Made by a program: the position numbers and the translations under genes. Below are positions 46,313-54,199 of a DNA stretch of 64,000 nucleotides, piece after piece. Numbering within the stretch: position 1 is the stretch's first letter; every line of letters begins with the position of its first letter. This DNA comes from ATZT02 sp046048135. GTDB taxonomy: Bacteria; Actinomycetota; Actinomycetes; S36-B12; UBA5976. The notes below the pieces were generated by a model. It made no database searches and had not been told where the DNA came from. It saw only the letters and a list, made by a program, of their open reading frames with translations. The DNA is taken from assembly GCA_046048135.1 (NCBI GenBank), contig JBJOGR010000009.1:23126-87125 (forward strand). Direction: 5' to 3'.

Positions 46313-48436
46313 GTGAGTTTGACGGATAGTGTGATTACAGACTCATTAGGCTATTCACTAGAGCGCAATCGAATAGAAGGACTTCAGATTTTGAACTGGA
46401 CTGAACTAGATACCAAGTCAGCAAACACAGCTCGAGTCTTGGCAATGGATGCAGTGGAAAATGCAGGTCATGGTCATCCAGGCACTGCAATGGCTTTAGC
46501 GCCAGTTGCTCATCTTTTGTTTCAAAAAGTTATGAATCACTCCCCTAAGAATTCAGATTGGTTTGCAAGAGATCGATTTATTCTGTCTTGCGGTCACGCC
46601 AGCATGTTGCTTTATGCCCAACTGTATTTAACAGGATATGGCTTAGAAATTGAAGATTTAAAAAACTTTAGAAAACATAACAGTTTAACTCCAGGTCATC
46701 CTGAATATAGACACACAAATGGCGTAGAAATGACCACCGGACCTTTGGGGCAGGGATTGTCATCTGCAGTTGGCATGGCAATTGCCTCAAGATACTGGAG
46801 AAATTATTTTGATCCTAAAACCTCTAAGCATCAAAGTATTTTTGACAACTATATTTATGTGATTGCAAGCGATGGAGATTTACAAGAAGGTGTTACTTCT
46901 GAGGCTTCTAGTATTGCTGGACATTTAAATTTGTCAAATTTAATTGTTATTTATGACGATAACAAAATTAGTATTGATGGTCAAACAAATTTAGCTTTTA
47001 CTGAAGATGTAGAAAAAAGATATGAAGCTTATGGTTGGGACACTCATTGTGTTGAACTTGATTCAAGCGGAAGTGTAAATATTCAAAATCTTATTCAAGC
47101 TATAGATAAATCTAAGAAATCTGACAAACCTAGTTTTATCAGACTTAAAACAATTATTGCCTGGCCTTCGCCAAATGCTCAAAATACTGCTGCCTCTCAT
47201 GGTGCTCCACTTGGTAAAGAAGAAGTAAGTCTTACAAAAAAATCTCTTGGATTTAATTCTGAAGAAAGTTTTACAGTTTCAAAAGAAGTTTTAGACTACA
47301 CAAGATCCGTTATAGAAACTGGAGAAGAAAAGTACAAGAAATGGTTAGAAGATTTCCAATCATGGTCTTTAAATAATCCAGAGTTAAGTAAAGAATTTAA
47401 TCGACTTAAAAATAACGAATTACCAAGTGATTTAGAAATTGGTTTACCTACGTTTGAAGCAGGTTCAAGTGTGGCTAGCAGAAAAAGTGGCGGGACAGTT
47501 TTGAATTACTTGTCTGAAAAATTGATTGAATTAATCGGTGGTTCAGCAGATCTTGCAGAAAGTAATGGAGTGGCACTTAAAAATGCCGCAGTTATGCAAA
47601 AACCAGAATTAAATATTGCGAATTCTTCAATCGGAGGAAAATATCTTCATTTTGGAATAAGAGAACATGCTATGGCATCAATTATGAATGGATTAGCTCT
47701 GTACGGTTTTGCAAGACCTTTTGGTGCAACATTTTTAATCTTTAGCGACTACCAAAAACCTGCTATAAGACTTGCAAGTTTAATGCAATTACCAGTTATT
47801 TATGTGTGGTCACATGACTCTATTGGATTAGGTGAAGATGGTCCAACTCATCAACCAGTTGAACAATTGTGGTCGTTACGTTCGATACCTGGCTTTAATG
47901 TTGTGAGACCTTGTGATGCAAATGAAGTAAGTCAAGCATGGCTAAAAATAATAAAGGATAATAAACCTGCAGGAATTGTTTTAACACGACAAAACATTCC
48001 AACACTAGATAGAAAGATTTATTCTTCAGAAAAAGGTGTGTTAAAAGGTGCATATATTTTAAGTGATGCTAAAAATAATAAACCTGAACTGATTCTTATA
48101 GCCACAGGTTCTGAAGTTCAATTAGCAATAGATGCTCAAATCCAACTTGAAGATTCTCAAATTTCAACAAGAGTTGTATCTATGCCATGTGTGGAATGGT
48201 TTTTAGATCAAGACAAAAAATACCAAGATGAAGTACTTCCAGAAATGATTAAAAATAGAATCGCTATTGAGGCAGGTTCAACAGTTGGTTGGTATCGATT
48301 TGTTGGATCTGCTGGTGAAGTAATTGGACTTGATCAATATGGAGCAAGCTCAAAACCAGATATTTTGTTTAAAGAATATGGAATATCTGTTGAAAATATC
48401 GTTGCAACTGCAAAAAAGTTAATTAATAAAAATTAA
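46313..48436 (+). CDS. tkt: Transketolase
   Basis: This thiamine-diphosphate enzyme of the pentose phosphate pathway has 707 residues. It shows NAGHGHPGTAMALAP at the N-terminus, the cofactor motif ASDGDLQEGV near residue 187, the substrate-binding GLGEDGPTHQPVEQL, and the C-terminal IEAGSTVGWYRFVG. The GTG at 46313 is the start; about 25 residues precede the usual NWTELD beginning, so a later start is possible. Unlike the canonical order, no tal, zwf, opcA or pgl follows. The stop codon abuts that of rbpA. Confidence 0.95.
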   Translation: MSLTDSVITDSLGYSLERNRIEGLQILNWTELDTKSANTARVLAMDAVENAGHGHPGTAMALAPVAHLLFQKVMNHSPKNSDWFARDRFILSCGHASMLLYAQLYLTGYGLEIEDLKNFRKHNSLTPGHPEYRHTNGVEMTTGPLGQGLSSAVGMAIASRYWRNYFDPKTSKHQSIFDNYIYVIASDGDLQEGVTSEASSIAGHLNLSNLIVIYDDNKISIDGQTNLAFTEDVEKRYEAYGWDTHCVELDSSGSVNIQNLIQAIDKSKKSDKPSFIRLKTIIAWPSPNAQNTAASHGAPLGKEEVSLTKKSLGFNSEESFTVSKEVLDYTRSVIETGEEKYKKWLEDFQSWSLNNPELSKEFNRLKNNELPSDLEIGLPTFEAGSSVASRKSGGTVLNYLSEKLIELIGGSADLAESNGVALKNAAVMQKPELNIANSSIGGKYLHFGIREHAMASIMNGLALYGFARPFGATFLIFSDYQKPAIRLASLMQLPVIYVWSHDSIGLGEDGPTHQPVEQLWSLRSIPGFNVVRPCDANEVSQAWLKIIKDNKPAGIVLTRQNIPTLDRKIYSSEKGVLKGAYILSDAKNNKPELILIATGSEVQLAIDAQIQLEDSQISTRVVSMPCVEWFLDQDKKYQDEVLPEMIKNRIAIEAGSTVGWYRFVGSAGEVIGLDQYGASSKPDILFKEYGISVENIVATAKKLINKN

Positions 48437-48775
48437 TTAACGATCGCCTCGTAATTTCTCAATTGCTTCAGCCAAGATTGCATCCCCGTCTTTGTCATCT
48501 CTTCTTTCTTTAACATAAGCAAGGTGAGTTTTATATGGTTCATTTTTTGTAGGTTGCGGAGGATTATCTTGATCTCTTCCTGCCGGCCAACCACATCTTG
48601 GACAATCCCATTCATCAGGAATTGGCGCATCTACTGCAAAGGCTGGTCTACTTTCATGACCATGCGCGCAATAAAAAGATAAACGAACTCGTGGTGCTGC
48701 ATCTCCGCGTTCTGCTTCACCCATTGGGCCTGCACCAACGCGACTTCCTCGAATTGCACTACCACCACTAACCAT
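48437..48775 (-). CDS. rbpA: RNA polymerase-binding protein RbpA
   Basis: RbpA is an essential actinobacterial RNA polymerase subunit that stabilises open complexes with the housekeeping sigma factor. The 112-residue protein has the flexible N-terminal tail (IRGSRVGAGP), the zinc-binding core with Cys36, His40, Cys58 and Cys61, the basic linker, and the C-terminal sigma-interacting helix. It forms a transcript with secG upstream. Ends head on with tkt. Confidence 0.95.
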   Translation of the reverse strand: MVSGGSAIRGSRVGAGPMGEAERGDAAPRVRLSFYCAHGHESRPAFAVDAPIPDEWDCPRCGWPAGRDQDNPPQPTKNEPYKTHLAYVKERRDDKDGDAILAEAIEKLRGDR

Positions 48776-48791
48776 TTATCTCTCCTTTTGA

Positions 48792-49031
48792 TTAAGCACT
48801 TAAAACTAAACCTAAACCAATTACACTTGCTGCCCAAATTATTGCAATCGCAATTGTAAATCTATCTAAATTTCGTTCGGCTAAAGATGATCCTCCTAAT
48901 GAGGAACTAAAACCTCCACCAAATAAATCAGATAAACCACCACCACGACCTCTATGTAATAAAACTAAAAGGATTAGTAAAAGATTTGAAATAACTAAAA
49001 TTATTCCTAATGTCCAACTAATTATCGTCAC
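48792..49031 (-). CDS. secG: Protein translocase subunit SecG
   Basis: SecG is the small membrane subunit of the SecYEG channel. The 79-residue protein has two hydrophobic segments (about 4-25 and 58-78) flanking the conserved loop HRGRGGGLSDLFGGG. A GTG start has AAAGGA eight bases upstream. It lies 16 bases before rbpA and downstream of the gap-pgk-tpiA genes, as usual in actinobacteria. Confidence 0.95.
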   Translation of the reverse strand: MTIISWTLGIILVISNLLLILLVLLHRGRGGGLSDLFGGGFSSSLGGSSLAERNLDRFTIAIAIIWAASVIGLGLVLSA

Positions 49032-49112
49032 AGAGATTTCTTCCTTTGATTTCTTCTAGGATAAAACAAAACGAGTGTCTTTAAATGATGGGGCATATGC
49101 GAGTCCCACAAT

Positions 49113-49898
49113 TTAAGGCTGATCTGGCCACCTTATGATTCTTAAAAATTCTTCAGGGTCCAAAGCTGCCCCTCCAACAAGTGCTCCATCAACATCAGGT
49201 TGTTCCATGATGGCCTTGATGTTTCCTGGTTTTACAGAACCACCATAAAGAATTCTTATTTTTTCAGCAGCTTCACCCGAATAAAGTTTGGCGATTTTTT
49301 CACGAATTGATTTTGACATTTCTTGAGCATCTTCAGGAGTAGCAACTTCGCCTGTGCCAATTGCCCAAACTGGTTCGTATGCAATAACAATTTGTGGAAT
49401 GTAGTTAGCTCTAATATCTTTCAATGCAATTTGAAGTTGATTAAGTGTGTGTTCTACTGCATTTCCAGCTTGTCTAATTTCTAAAGTTTCACCAACTGCA
49501 ATCATGGGAGTTAAATCATGCTTTATGGCAGCTTTTACTTTTGAATTAACTAATTCATCTGTTTCATTATGATATGCACGTCTTTCACTATGGCCAATTA
49601 ATGCATATTTAACTTTTAATTTGTTCAACATAGGACCACTAATTTCACCGGTGTAGGCACCTGAATCGTGGGCACTAATGTCTTGTGCGCCATAGGTAAT
49701 CCTTAAATGATCTGCATCTACCACAGTTTGAACCGATCTTAAATCAACAAATGGAGGAAAAATTACTACTTCAGTTCTTTCATAGTCTGCATCAGTTAAA
49801 GAAAAACCTAATTTGTTTACATAAGCAATCGACTCTAAATGATTTAAATTCATCTTCCAGTTACCAGCCATTACTGGTTTTCTAATCTCATCAGTCAT
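49113..49898 (-). CDS. tpiA: Triosephosphate isomerase
   Basis: TpiA interconverts glyceraldehyde 3-phosphate and dihydroxyacetone phosphate. The 261-residue protein has catalytic Lys15 (GNWKMN), His103 (IGHSERR) and Glu175 (AYEPVWAIGTG). It abuts pgk directly (stop and start adjacent), forming the gap-pgk-tpiA operon. An 81-base space separates it from secG. Confidence 0.97.
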   Translation of the reverse strand: MTDEIRKPVMAGNWKMNLNHLESIAYVNKLGFSLTDADYERTEVVIFPPFVDLRSVQTVVDADHLRITYGAQDISAHDSGAYTGEISGPMLNKLKVKYALIGHSERRAYHNETDELVNSKVKAAIKHDLTPMIAVGETLEIRQAGNAVEHTLNQLQIALKDIRANYIPQIVIAYEPVWAIGTGEVATPEDAQEMSKSIREKIAKLYSGEAAEKIRILYGGSVKPGNIKAIMEQPDVDGALVGGAALDPEEFLRIIRWPDQP

Positions 49899-51107
49899 TT
49901 AAACTTCCTCCAATACTTTCAATCCAGGTAATTCCTTACCTTCTAAAAGTTCTAGTGATGCTCCGCCACCTGTTGAGATGTGATCAAATTTTGATTCATC
50001 CAGACCTAACAATCTTATGGCGGCAGCAGAATCGCCTCCCCCAACAACTGTGTATGCGCTCAATTCAGAAATCTTTTGAGCTATTTGTTTAGTTCCATTT
50101 GAAAATTCTTTCACTTCAAAAACTCCCATTGGACCATTCCAAACCACAGTTTTGGCCTGATTTAATTTGGAACTAAATAATTCAATAGTTTTAGGTCCAA
50201 TATCTAAACCTTTTTGATCACTTGGAATATTCGAAACTTCAACAATTTTTACCTCAGTTGAACCGTCTAATTCTTTAGAAATTACTACATCTTGAGGTAA
50301 AACTATTTCTACATTTTTATCTTGCGCAAATTTCATTAGTTGATTAACTTCATCAATCCTATCTATTTCTAACAAAGACTGACCCACTTCAAAACCTTTT
50401 GCTTTCAAAAAGGTGAAAGCCATTCCTCCACCAATAAGTAGTAAATCGACTTTATTTAATAAGTTGTTAATCACCCCTAATTTGTCACTTACTTTTGATC
50501 CTCCCAAGACCACAACATAAGGTCTTTGCGGATTTTTAAGAACTTTGTCAAAAGCTTTTTGCTCTGCTTCAACTAATTTTCCAGGTGCACTTGGCAAAAG
50601 TCTTGCAATGTCTGTGACCGAGGCTTGTTCTCTGTGAACAACTCCAAATCCATCTATGACAAAGAAATCCGCGAATTGAGCTAATTTTTGAGCAAGTCTA
50701 TTTCTTTCTGATTGGTCTTTGCTAGTTTCATCTTTTTCGAATCTGATATTTTCTAGCATTAATATCTCACCTGGTTTTAATGAATTGATTTTATTAGCCA
50801 ATTCAGGATTATTTATATCCTCAACAAATTCAATGTTTTTATTAACTAACTGGCTCAATCTATTTGCAATTGGTTTTAAAGATAACTCAGGTTTTCTTTC
50901 TCCCTTTGGTCTTCCAAGATGTGCCAAAATTATGATTTTGGCTTCTTTTTTGATTAATAATTCAATTGTTTCAACGCTGGCTTTTAGTCGACCATCATCA
51001 GTTATTTGCATTTGACCATTTTGATCAACTTTTAAAGGCGCATTTAAATCAGCGCGTAGTAAAACGCGCTGATTACTTAAATCAATTTGCTCTAATTGTT
51101 TCATCAA
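49899..51107 (-). CDS. pgk: Phosphoglycerate kinase
   Basis: Pgk makes ATP from 1,3-bisphosphoglycerate. The 402-residue two-domain protein has RVLLRADLNAPL near the N-terminus, LAHLGRPKG, FVIDGFGVVHREQAS, and the C-terminal GGGDSAAAI and HISTGGGASLELLEG loops. The start is the first of two ATGs in a row. Three bases separate it from gap. Confidence 0.97.
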   Translation of the reverse strand: MMKQLEQIDLSNQRVLLRADLNAPLKVDQNGQMQITDDGRLKASVETIELLIKKEAKIIILAHLGRPKGERKPELSLKPIANRLSQLVNKNIEFVEDINNPELANKINSLKPGEILMLENIRFEKDETSKDQSERNRLAQKLAQFADFFVIDGFGVVHREQASVTDIARLLPSAPGKLVEAEQKAFDKVLKNPQRPYVVVLGGSKVSDKLGVINNLLNKVDLLLIGGGMAFTFLKAKGFEVGQSLLEIDRIDEVNQLMKFAQDKNVEIVLPQDVVISKELDGSTEVKIVEVSNIPSDQKGLDIGPKTIELFSSKLNQAKTVVWNGPMGVFEVKEFSNGTKQIAQKISELSAYTVVGGGDSAAAIRLLGLDESKFDHISTGGGASLELLEGKELPGLKVLEEV

Positions 51108-51110
51108 AGA

Positions 51111-52160
51111 TTAGAGATTTGAGCCAACAAGTTGAGTTAAATCAACTAGACGACTTGAGTAACCCCATTCGTTGTCATACCAACCAACAACCTTTGCCAC
51201 ACTTCCAGAAACTGAAGTTAATTGTCCATCAATAATGCATGAGTGAGGATCATGAACAATATCTGTTGAGACTAGAGGATCTTCAGAATATGAAAGGATA
51301 CCTTTCAATGAAGTTTCAGCTGCATTCTTTAACGCTTGGTTAATGTCTTGCACCGTTGCTGTCTTTTTCAGTTGCACAGTTAAGTCTGTTGCTGAACCAA
51401 CTGGAGTTGGCACGCGCATTGCATAGCCATCTAGTTTTCCTTTTAGTTCTGGAAGGACTAAACCAATTGCTTTAGCTGCTCCAGTAGTTGTTGGGATCAT
51501 GTTTATTGCAGCTGCTCTTGCTCTTCTTAAATCTTTATGTGGCATATCAAGTGTTGATTGATCATTTGTGTATGCATGAATTGTGGTCATCAAACCCGAT
51601 TCGATTCCAAAAGTGTCATGAATTACTTTTGCCATTGGACCTAAGCAATTTGTAGTGCAAGACGCATTACTTATCACAATATGTTTTGCATGATCTAATG
51701 CTTCGTGATTCACACCTAGAACAATTGTGATGTCTTCTCCTTTGGCAGGAGCAGAAATCAAGACTTTTTTAGGTCCAGATTTCAAATGTGATTTGGCTTT
51801 TTCTGCATCTGTAAATACACCAGTAGATTCAATAACAAGATCAACTCCAAAATCGCCCCATGGAATTTCTGCAGGGTCTCTATGTGAAGTGATTTTGATT
51901 TCTTTGTTATCAACAAAAATTGAATTTCCTTCAGTTTTAACATTTCCTGGAAATCTTCCTAAAGTTGAGTCGTATTTAAGTAGATGTGCTGAAGTTTTAA
52001 CATCGGTTAAATCATTAACTGCAACAACTTCGATTGGTTCATTTGATTTAATAATTTGAGCTAAAGCACCCTCTGCTGCTTTGCCTTTTCTATCTTGAAT
52101 AACTCTTAAGTAATTTCTTCCGATACGACCAAAACCATTGATTCCAACACGAATTGCCAC
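51111..52160 (-). CDS. gap: Glyceraldehyde-3-phosphate dehydrogenase
   Basis: This NAD-dependent glycolytic dehydrogenase has 349 residues, with GINGFGRIGRNYLR at the N-terminus, the catalytic Cys168 in SNASCTTNCLGP, and the C-terminal WYDNEWGYSSR. The GTG start has GGAG about 11 bases upstream. An 8-bp perfect inverted repeat lies 49-70 bases upstream, between this gene and whiA. Confidence 0.97.
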   Translation of the reverse strand: MAIRVGINGFGRIGRNYLRVIQDRKGKAAEGALAQIIKSNEPIEVVAVNDLTDVKTSAHLLKYDSTLGRFPGNVKTEGNSIFVDNKEIKITSHRDPAEIPWGDFGVDLVIESTGVFTDAEKAKSHLKSGPKKVLISAPAKGEDITIVLGVNHEALDHAKHIVISNASCTTNCLGPMAKVIHDTFGIESGLMTTIHAYTNDQSTLDMPHKDLRRARAAAINMIPTTTGAAKAIGLVLPELKGKLDGYAMRVPTPVGSATDLTVQLKKTATVQDINQALKNAAETSLKGILSYSEDPLVSTDIVHDPHSCIIDGQLTSVSGSVAKVVGWYDNEWGYSSRLVDLTQLVGSNL

Positions 52161-52208
52161 TTTTTTATCAACTCCAGAATTTGAATAGTTTTTATTGAGT
52201 TTTATTAC

Positions 52209-52230
52209 ATTTTGGCGTCATTGCCAAAAT
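52209..52230. repeat. Perfect inverted repeat between whiA and gap
   Basis: ATTTTGGC (52209-52216) and GCCAAAAT (52223-52230) are perfect inverses with a six-base centre. It lies just past the whiA stop and 49-70 bases upstream of the gap start. There is no T-run after it on the minus strand, so an operator controlling gap-pgk-tpiA is as likely as a whiA terminator. Confidence 0.55.
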
Positions 52231-52235
52231 TAATT

Positions 52236-53216
52236 CTACCCTTCGAGCATTTCTGGTGTGAGAGAGGCTTCTGTTGTTGGAATTCCTAATTCGGTCGCTC
52301 TTTTATCTGCCATTGCTAATAATCTTCTGATTCTTCCAGCAATAGCATCTTTTGTAAGTGGTGGATCAGAAAGGGATCCAAGTTCTTCCAAGCTTGCTTG
52401 TTTATGTGTAATACGAAGTTGGCCTGCTGCTTTTAAGTGATCTGGAATTTCATCACCAAGAATTTCCATTGCCCTTAAGACTCTTGCCCCGGCTGCAACT
52501 GCTGCTTGAGCACTTCTTCTTAAATTGGCATCATCAAAGTTTGCTAATCGATTTGCAGTTGCTCTAACTTCTCGTCGCATTCTTCTTTCTTCCCAAGCAA
52601 TAACTGCATCATGTGCACCAAGTCGAGTAAGAAGTGAACCGATGGCATCGCCATCTCTAATGACAACTCGATCTACTCCTCTTACTTCTCTTGCTTTTGC
52701 TACAACATCCAATCTTCGTGCAGCACCAACTAAAGCTAAAGCAGCTTCAGGTCCGGGTGCAGTTATTTCTAAAGCACTTGATCTTCCAGGTTCAGTTAGA
52801 GAACCATGTGCAAGAAATGCACCGCGCCATGCAGATTCAGCATCACAAATTCCACCGCCAACAACTGAAGGTGGCAAACCTCTAATTGGTCTTCCTGCAG
52901 CATCTATTAATCCAGTTTGTTTTGCTAATACATCTCCACCCTGAACGACTCTGACAACGTAACGAGCACCTTTTCTAATTCCAGAACCTTGCAATACAGA
53001 CATTTCTGCATCATGTCCATATAGTTCTATGATGTCTTTTCTTAATCTTCTAGCGATTTGACCTGCATCTAGTTCTGCTTCGACCACTATTTGGCCTGCT
53101 ACCAAATGAAGTCCCCCTGCAAATCGCAATAAAGCGGAAACTTCAGCTTTTCTACAACAACTTTTATTTAATTCAACTCTTGCTAATTCATCTTTTACTG
53201 CCGCAGTCATTGCCAT
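52236..53216 (-). CDS. whiA: WhiA, sporulation/cell-division transcription regulator
   Basis: WhiA controls division genes in Streptomyces and is conserved in Gram-positive bacteria. The 326-residue protein has the LAGLIDADG-like N-terminal domain in two halves (about 10-190) and a C-terminal helix-turn-helix near residues 225-310 with SLEELGSLSDPPLTKDAIAGR (given in part). The start ATG at 53216 is followed by another at 53210. It lies downstream of rapZ; the usual yvcK gene between them is missing. Confidence 0.94.
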   Translation of the reverse strand: MAMTAAVKDELARVELNKSCCRKAEVSALLRFAGGLHLVAGQIVVEAELDAGQIARRLRKDIIELYGHDAEMSVLQGSGIRKGARYVVRVVQGGDVLAKQTGLIDAAGRPIRGLPPSVVGGGICDAESAWRGAFLAHGSLTEPGRSSALEITAPGPEAALALVGAARRLDVVAKAREVRGVDRVVIRDGDAIGSLLTRLGAHDAVIAWEERRMRREVRATANRLANFDDANLRRSAQAAVAAGARVLRAMEILGDEIPDHLKAAGQLRITHKQASLEELGSLSDPPLTKDAIAGRIRRLLAMADKRATELGIPTTEASLTPEMLEG

Positions 53217-53288
53217 ATCTAATATCTTTACATAAGTTAACCGGCGTGTCAGATTGTTTTTAAAAAACTTTGATTTTGTAACTTAAAT

Positions 53289-53308
53289 CATGTCACACGA
53301 GTAACATG
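53289..53308. repeat. Imperfect palindrome in the rapZ-whiA gap
   Basis: CATGTCAC (53289-53296) and GTAACATG (53301-53308) are inverses with one mismatch in eight and a four-base centre. It lies 8 bases past the rapZ stop and about 73 bases upstream of whiA. The surrounding bases on the minus strand hold further copies of GTTAC. It may be an operator for whiA or a hairpin ending the uvr-rapZ mRNA. Confidence 0.5.
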
Positions 53309-53316
53309 GGTAACTT

Positions 53317-54174
53317 TTATTCTTTACCTAAATCTCTGTGCACTACTCTAACTTTGGCACCGTGTTTAGTTAAATTTTTAGAAACTTCTTCACTTAAGCA
53401 AACACTTCTATGTTTTCCACCGGTACAGCCGATAGCTACTGTGACATATCTTTTACCTTCGCGAATATATCCTGCTTTTGTGTGATTTATTAGTTGAACT
53501 ATGTTTTCGCCGAATTCCATAGCGCCTTCTTGTTTTAAGACAAAATCTTTTACTGGCTGATCTAAACCGGTTAATTTTTTAAGCTCTTCTTTCCAAAATG
53601 GATTAAATAAAAATCTTGCGTCAAAAACAAAATCTGCGTCTATTGGAATTCCATATTTATATCCAAAAGATAAAACTGTGACTTGAAAGGCTTCAACATC
53701 ACTTTCAAAAGTTTTTTCAATAATTGTTCTAAGTCCAGGTGTAGACATATCCGATGTGTCAATCACAACATCGGCATTTGCTCTTAAATCACCAAGTAAT
53801 TCTCGTTCTTTTTGTAAACCATCTAAAACTCTTCCTTCTGCTTGTAAAGGATGTGGCCTTCTACTGCCTTCAAATCTTCTAACTAGAGCAAGATCTGAAG
53901 CATCTAAAAATAAAAACCTTATTTGCCAATCTTCTTTTCTAACCTTCTCAAGCGAATTATTCAAAGTTGAAAATAATTTTCCACCACGTACATCAACAAC
54001 TACTGCAATGTGACTTGCTACCCCTTGGCTTTGAACATCTTTTAAAGCATCTAATAGAACAGATGGCGGTAAATTATCAATTACAAACCAGCCTAAATCT
54101 TCTAAAGCTTTAGCTGCAGTTGATCTTCCGGCACCAGACATTCCGGTGACAATTAAAACTTCTGGTTTGTTCAT
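53317..54174 (-). CDS. rapZ: RapZ-family nucleotide-binding protein
   Basis: The 285-residue protein has a P-loop GMSGAGRST at 11-19 and the C-terminal domain with VAIGCTGGKHRSV, which binds small molecules in relatives. In E. coli RapZ controls amino-sugar synthesis through small RNA decay; its role in actinobacteria is not known. It lies 25 bases after uvrC in the usual uvrC-rapZ-whiA cluster. Confidence 0.94.
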   Translation of the reverse strand: MNKPEVLIVTGMSGAGRSTAAKALEDLGWFVIDNLPPSVLLDALKDVQSQGVASHIAVVVDVRGGKLFSTLNNSLEKVRKEDWQIRFLFLDASDLALVRRFEGSRRPHPLQAEGRVLDGLQKERELLGDLRANADVVIDTSDMSTPGLRTIIEKTFESDVEAFQVTVLSFGYKYGIPIDADFVFDARFLFNPFWKEELKKLTGLDQPVKDFVLKQEGAMEFGENIVQLINHTKAGYIREGKRYVTVAIGCTGGKHRSVCLSEEVSKNLTKHGAKVRVVHRDLGKE

Positions 54175-54199
54175 GTTCTTAGTCTGCCCTATCTTTCAA

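Noticed and set aside
52525..52944. 139-residue plus-strand open frame inside whiA
   Set aside because: It is a mirror frame of whiA without its own start signals or family resemblance.
53240..53250. WhiA autoregulation through a GACAC box
   Set aside because: GACAC occurs once on the minus strand upstream of whiA, but a five-base motif is expected by chance, so I do not claim a site.
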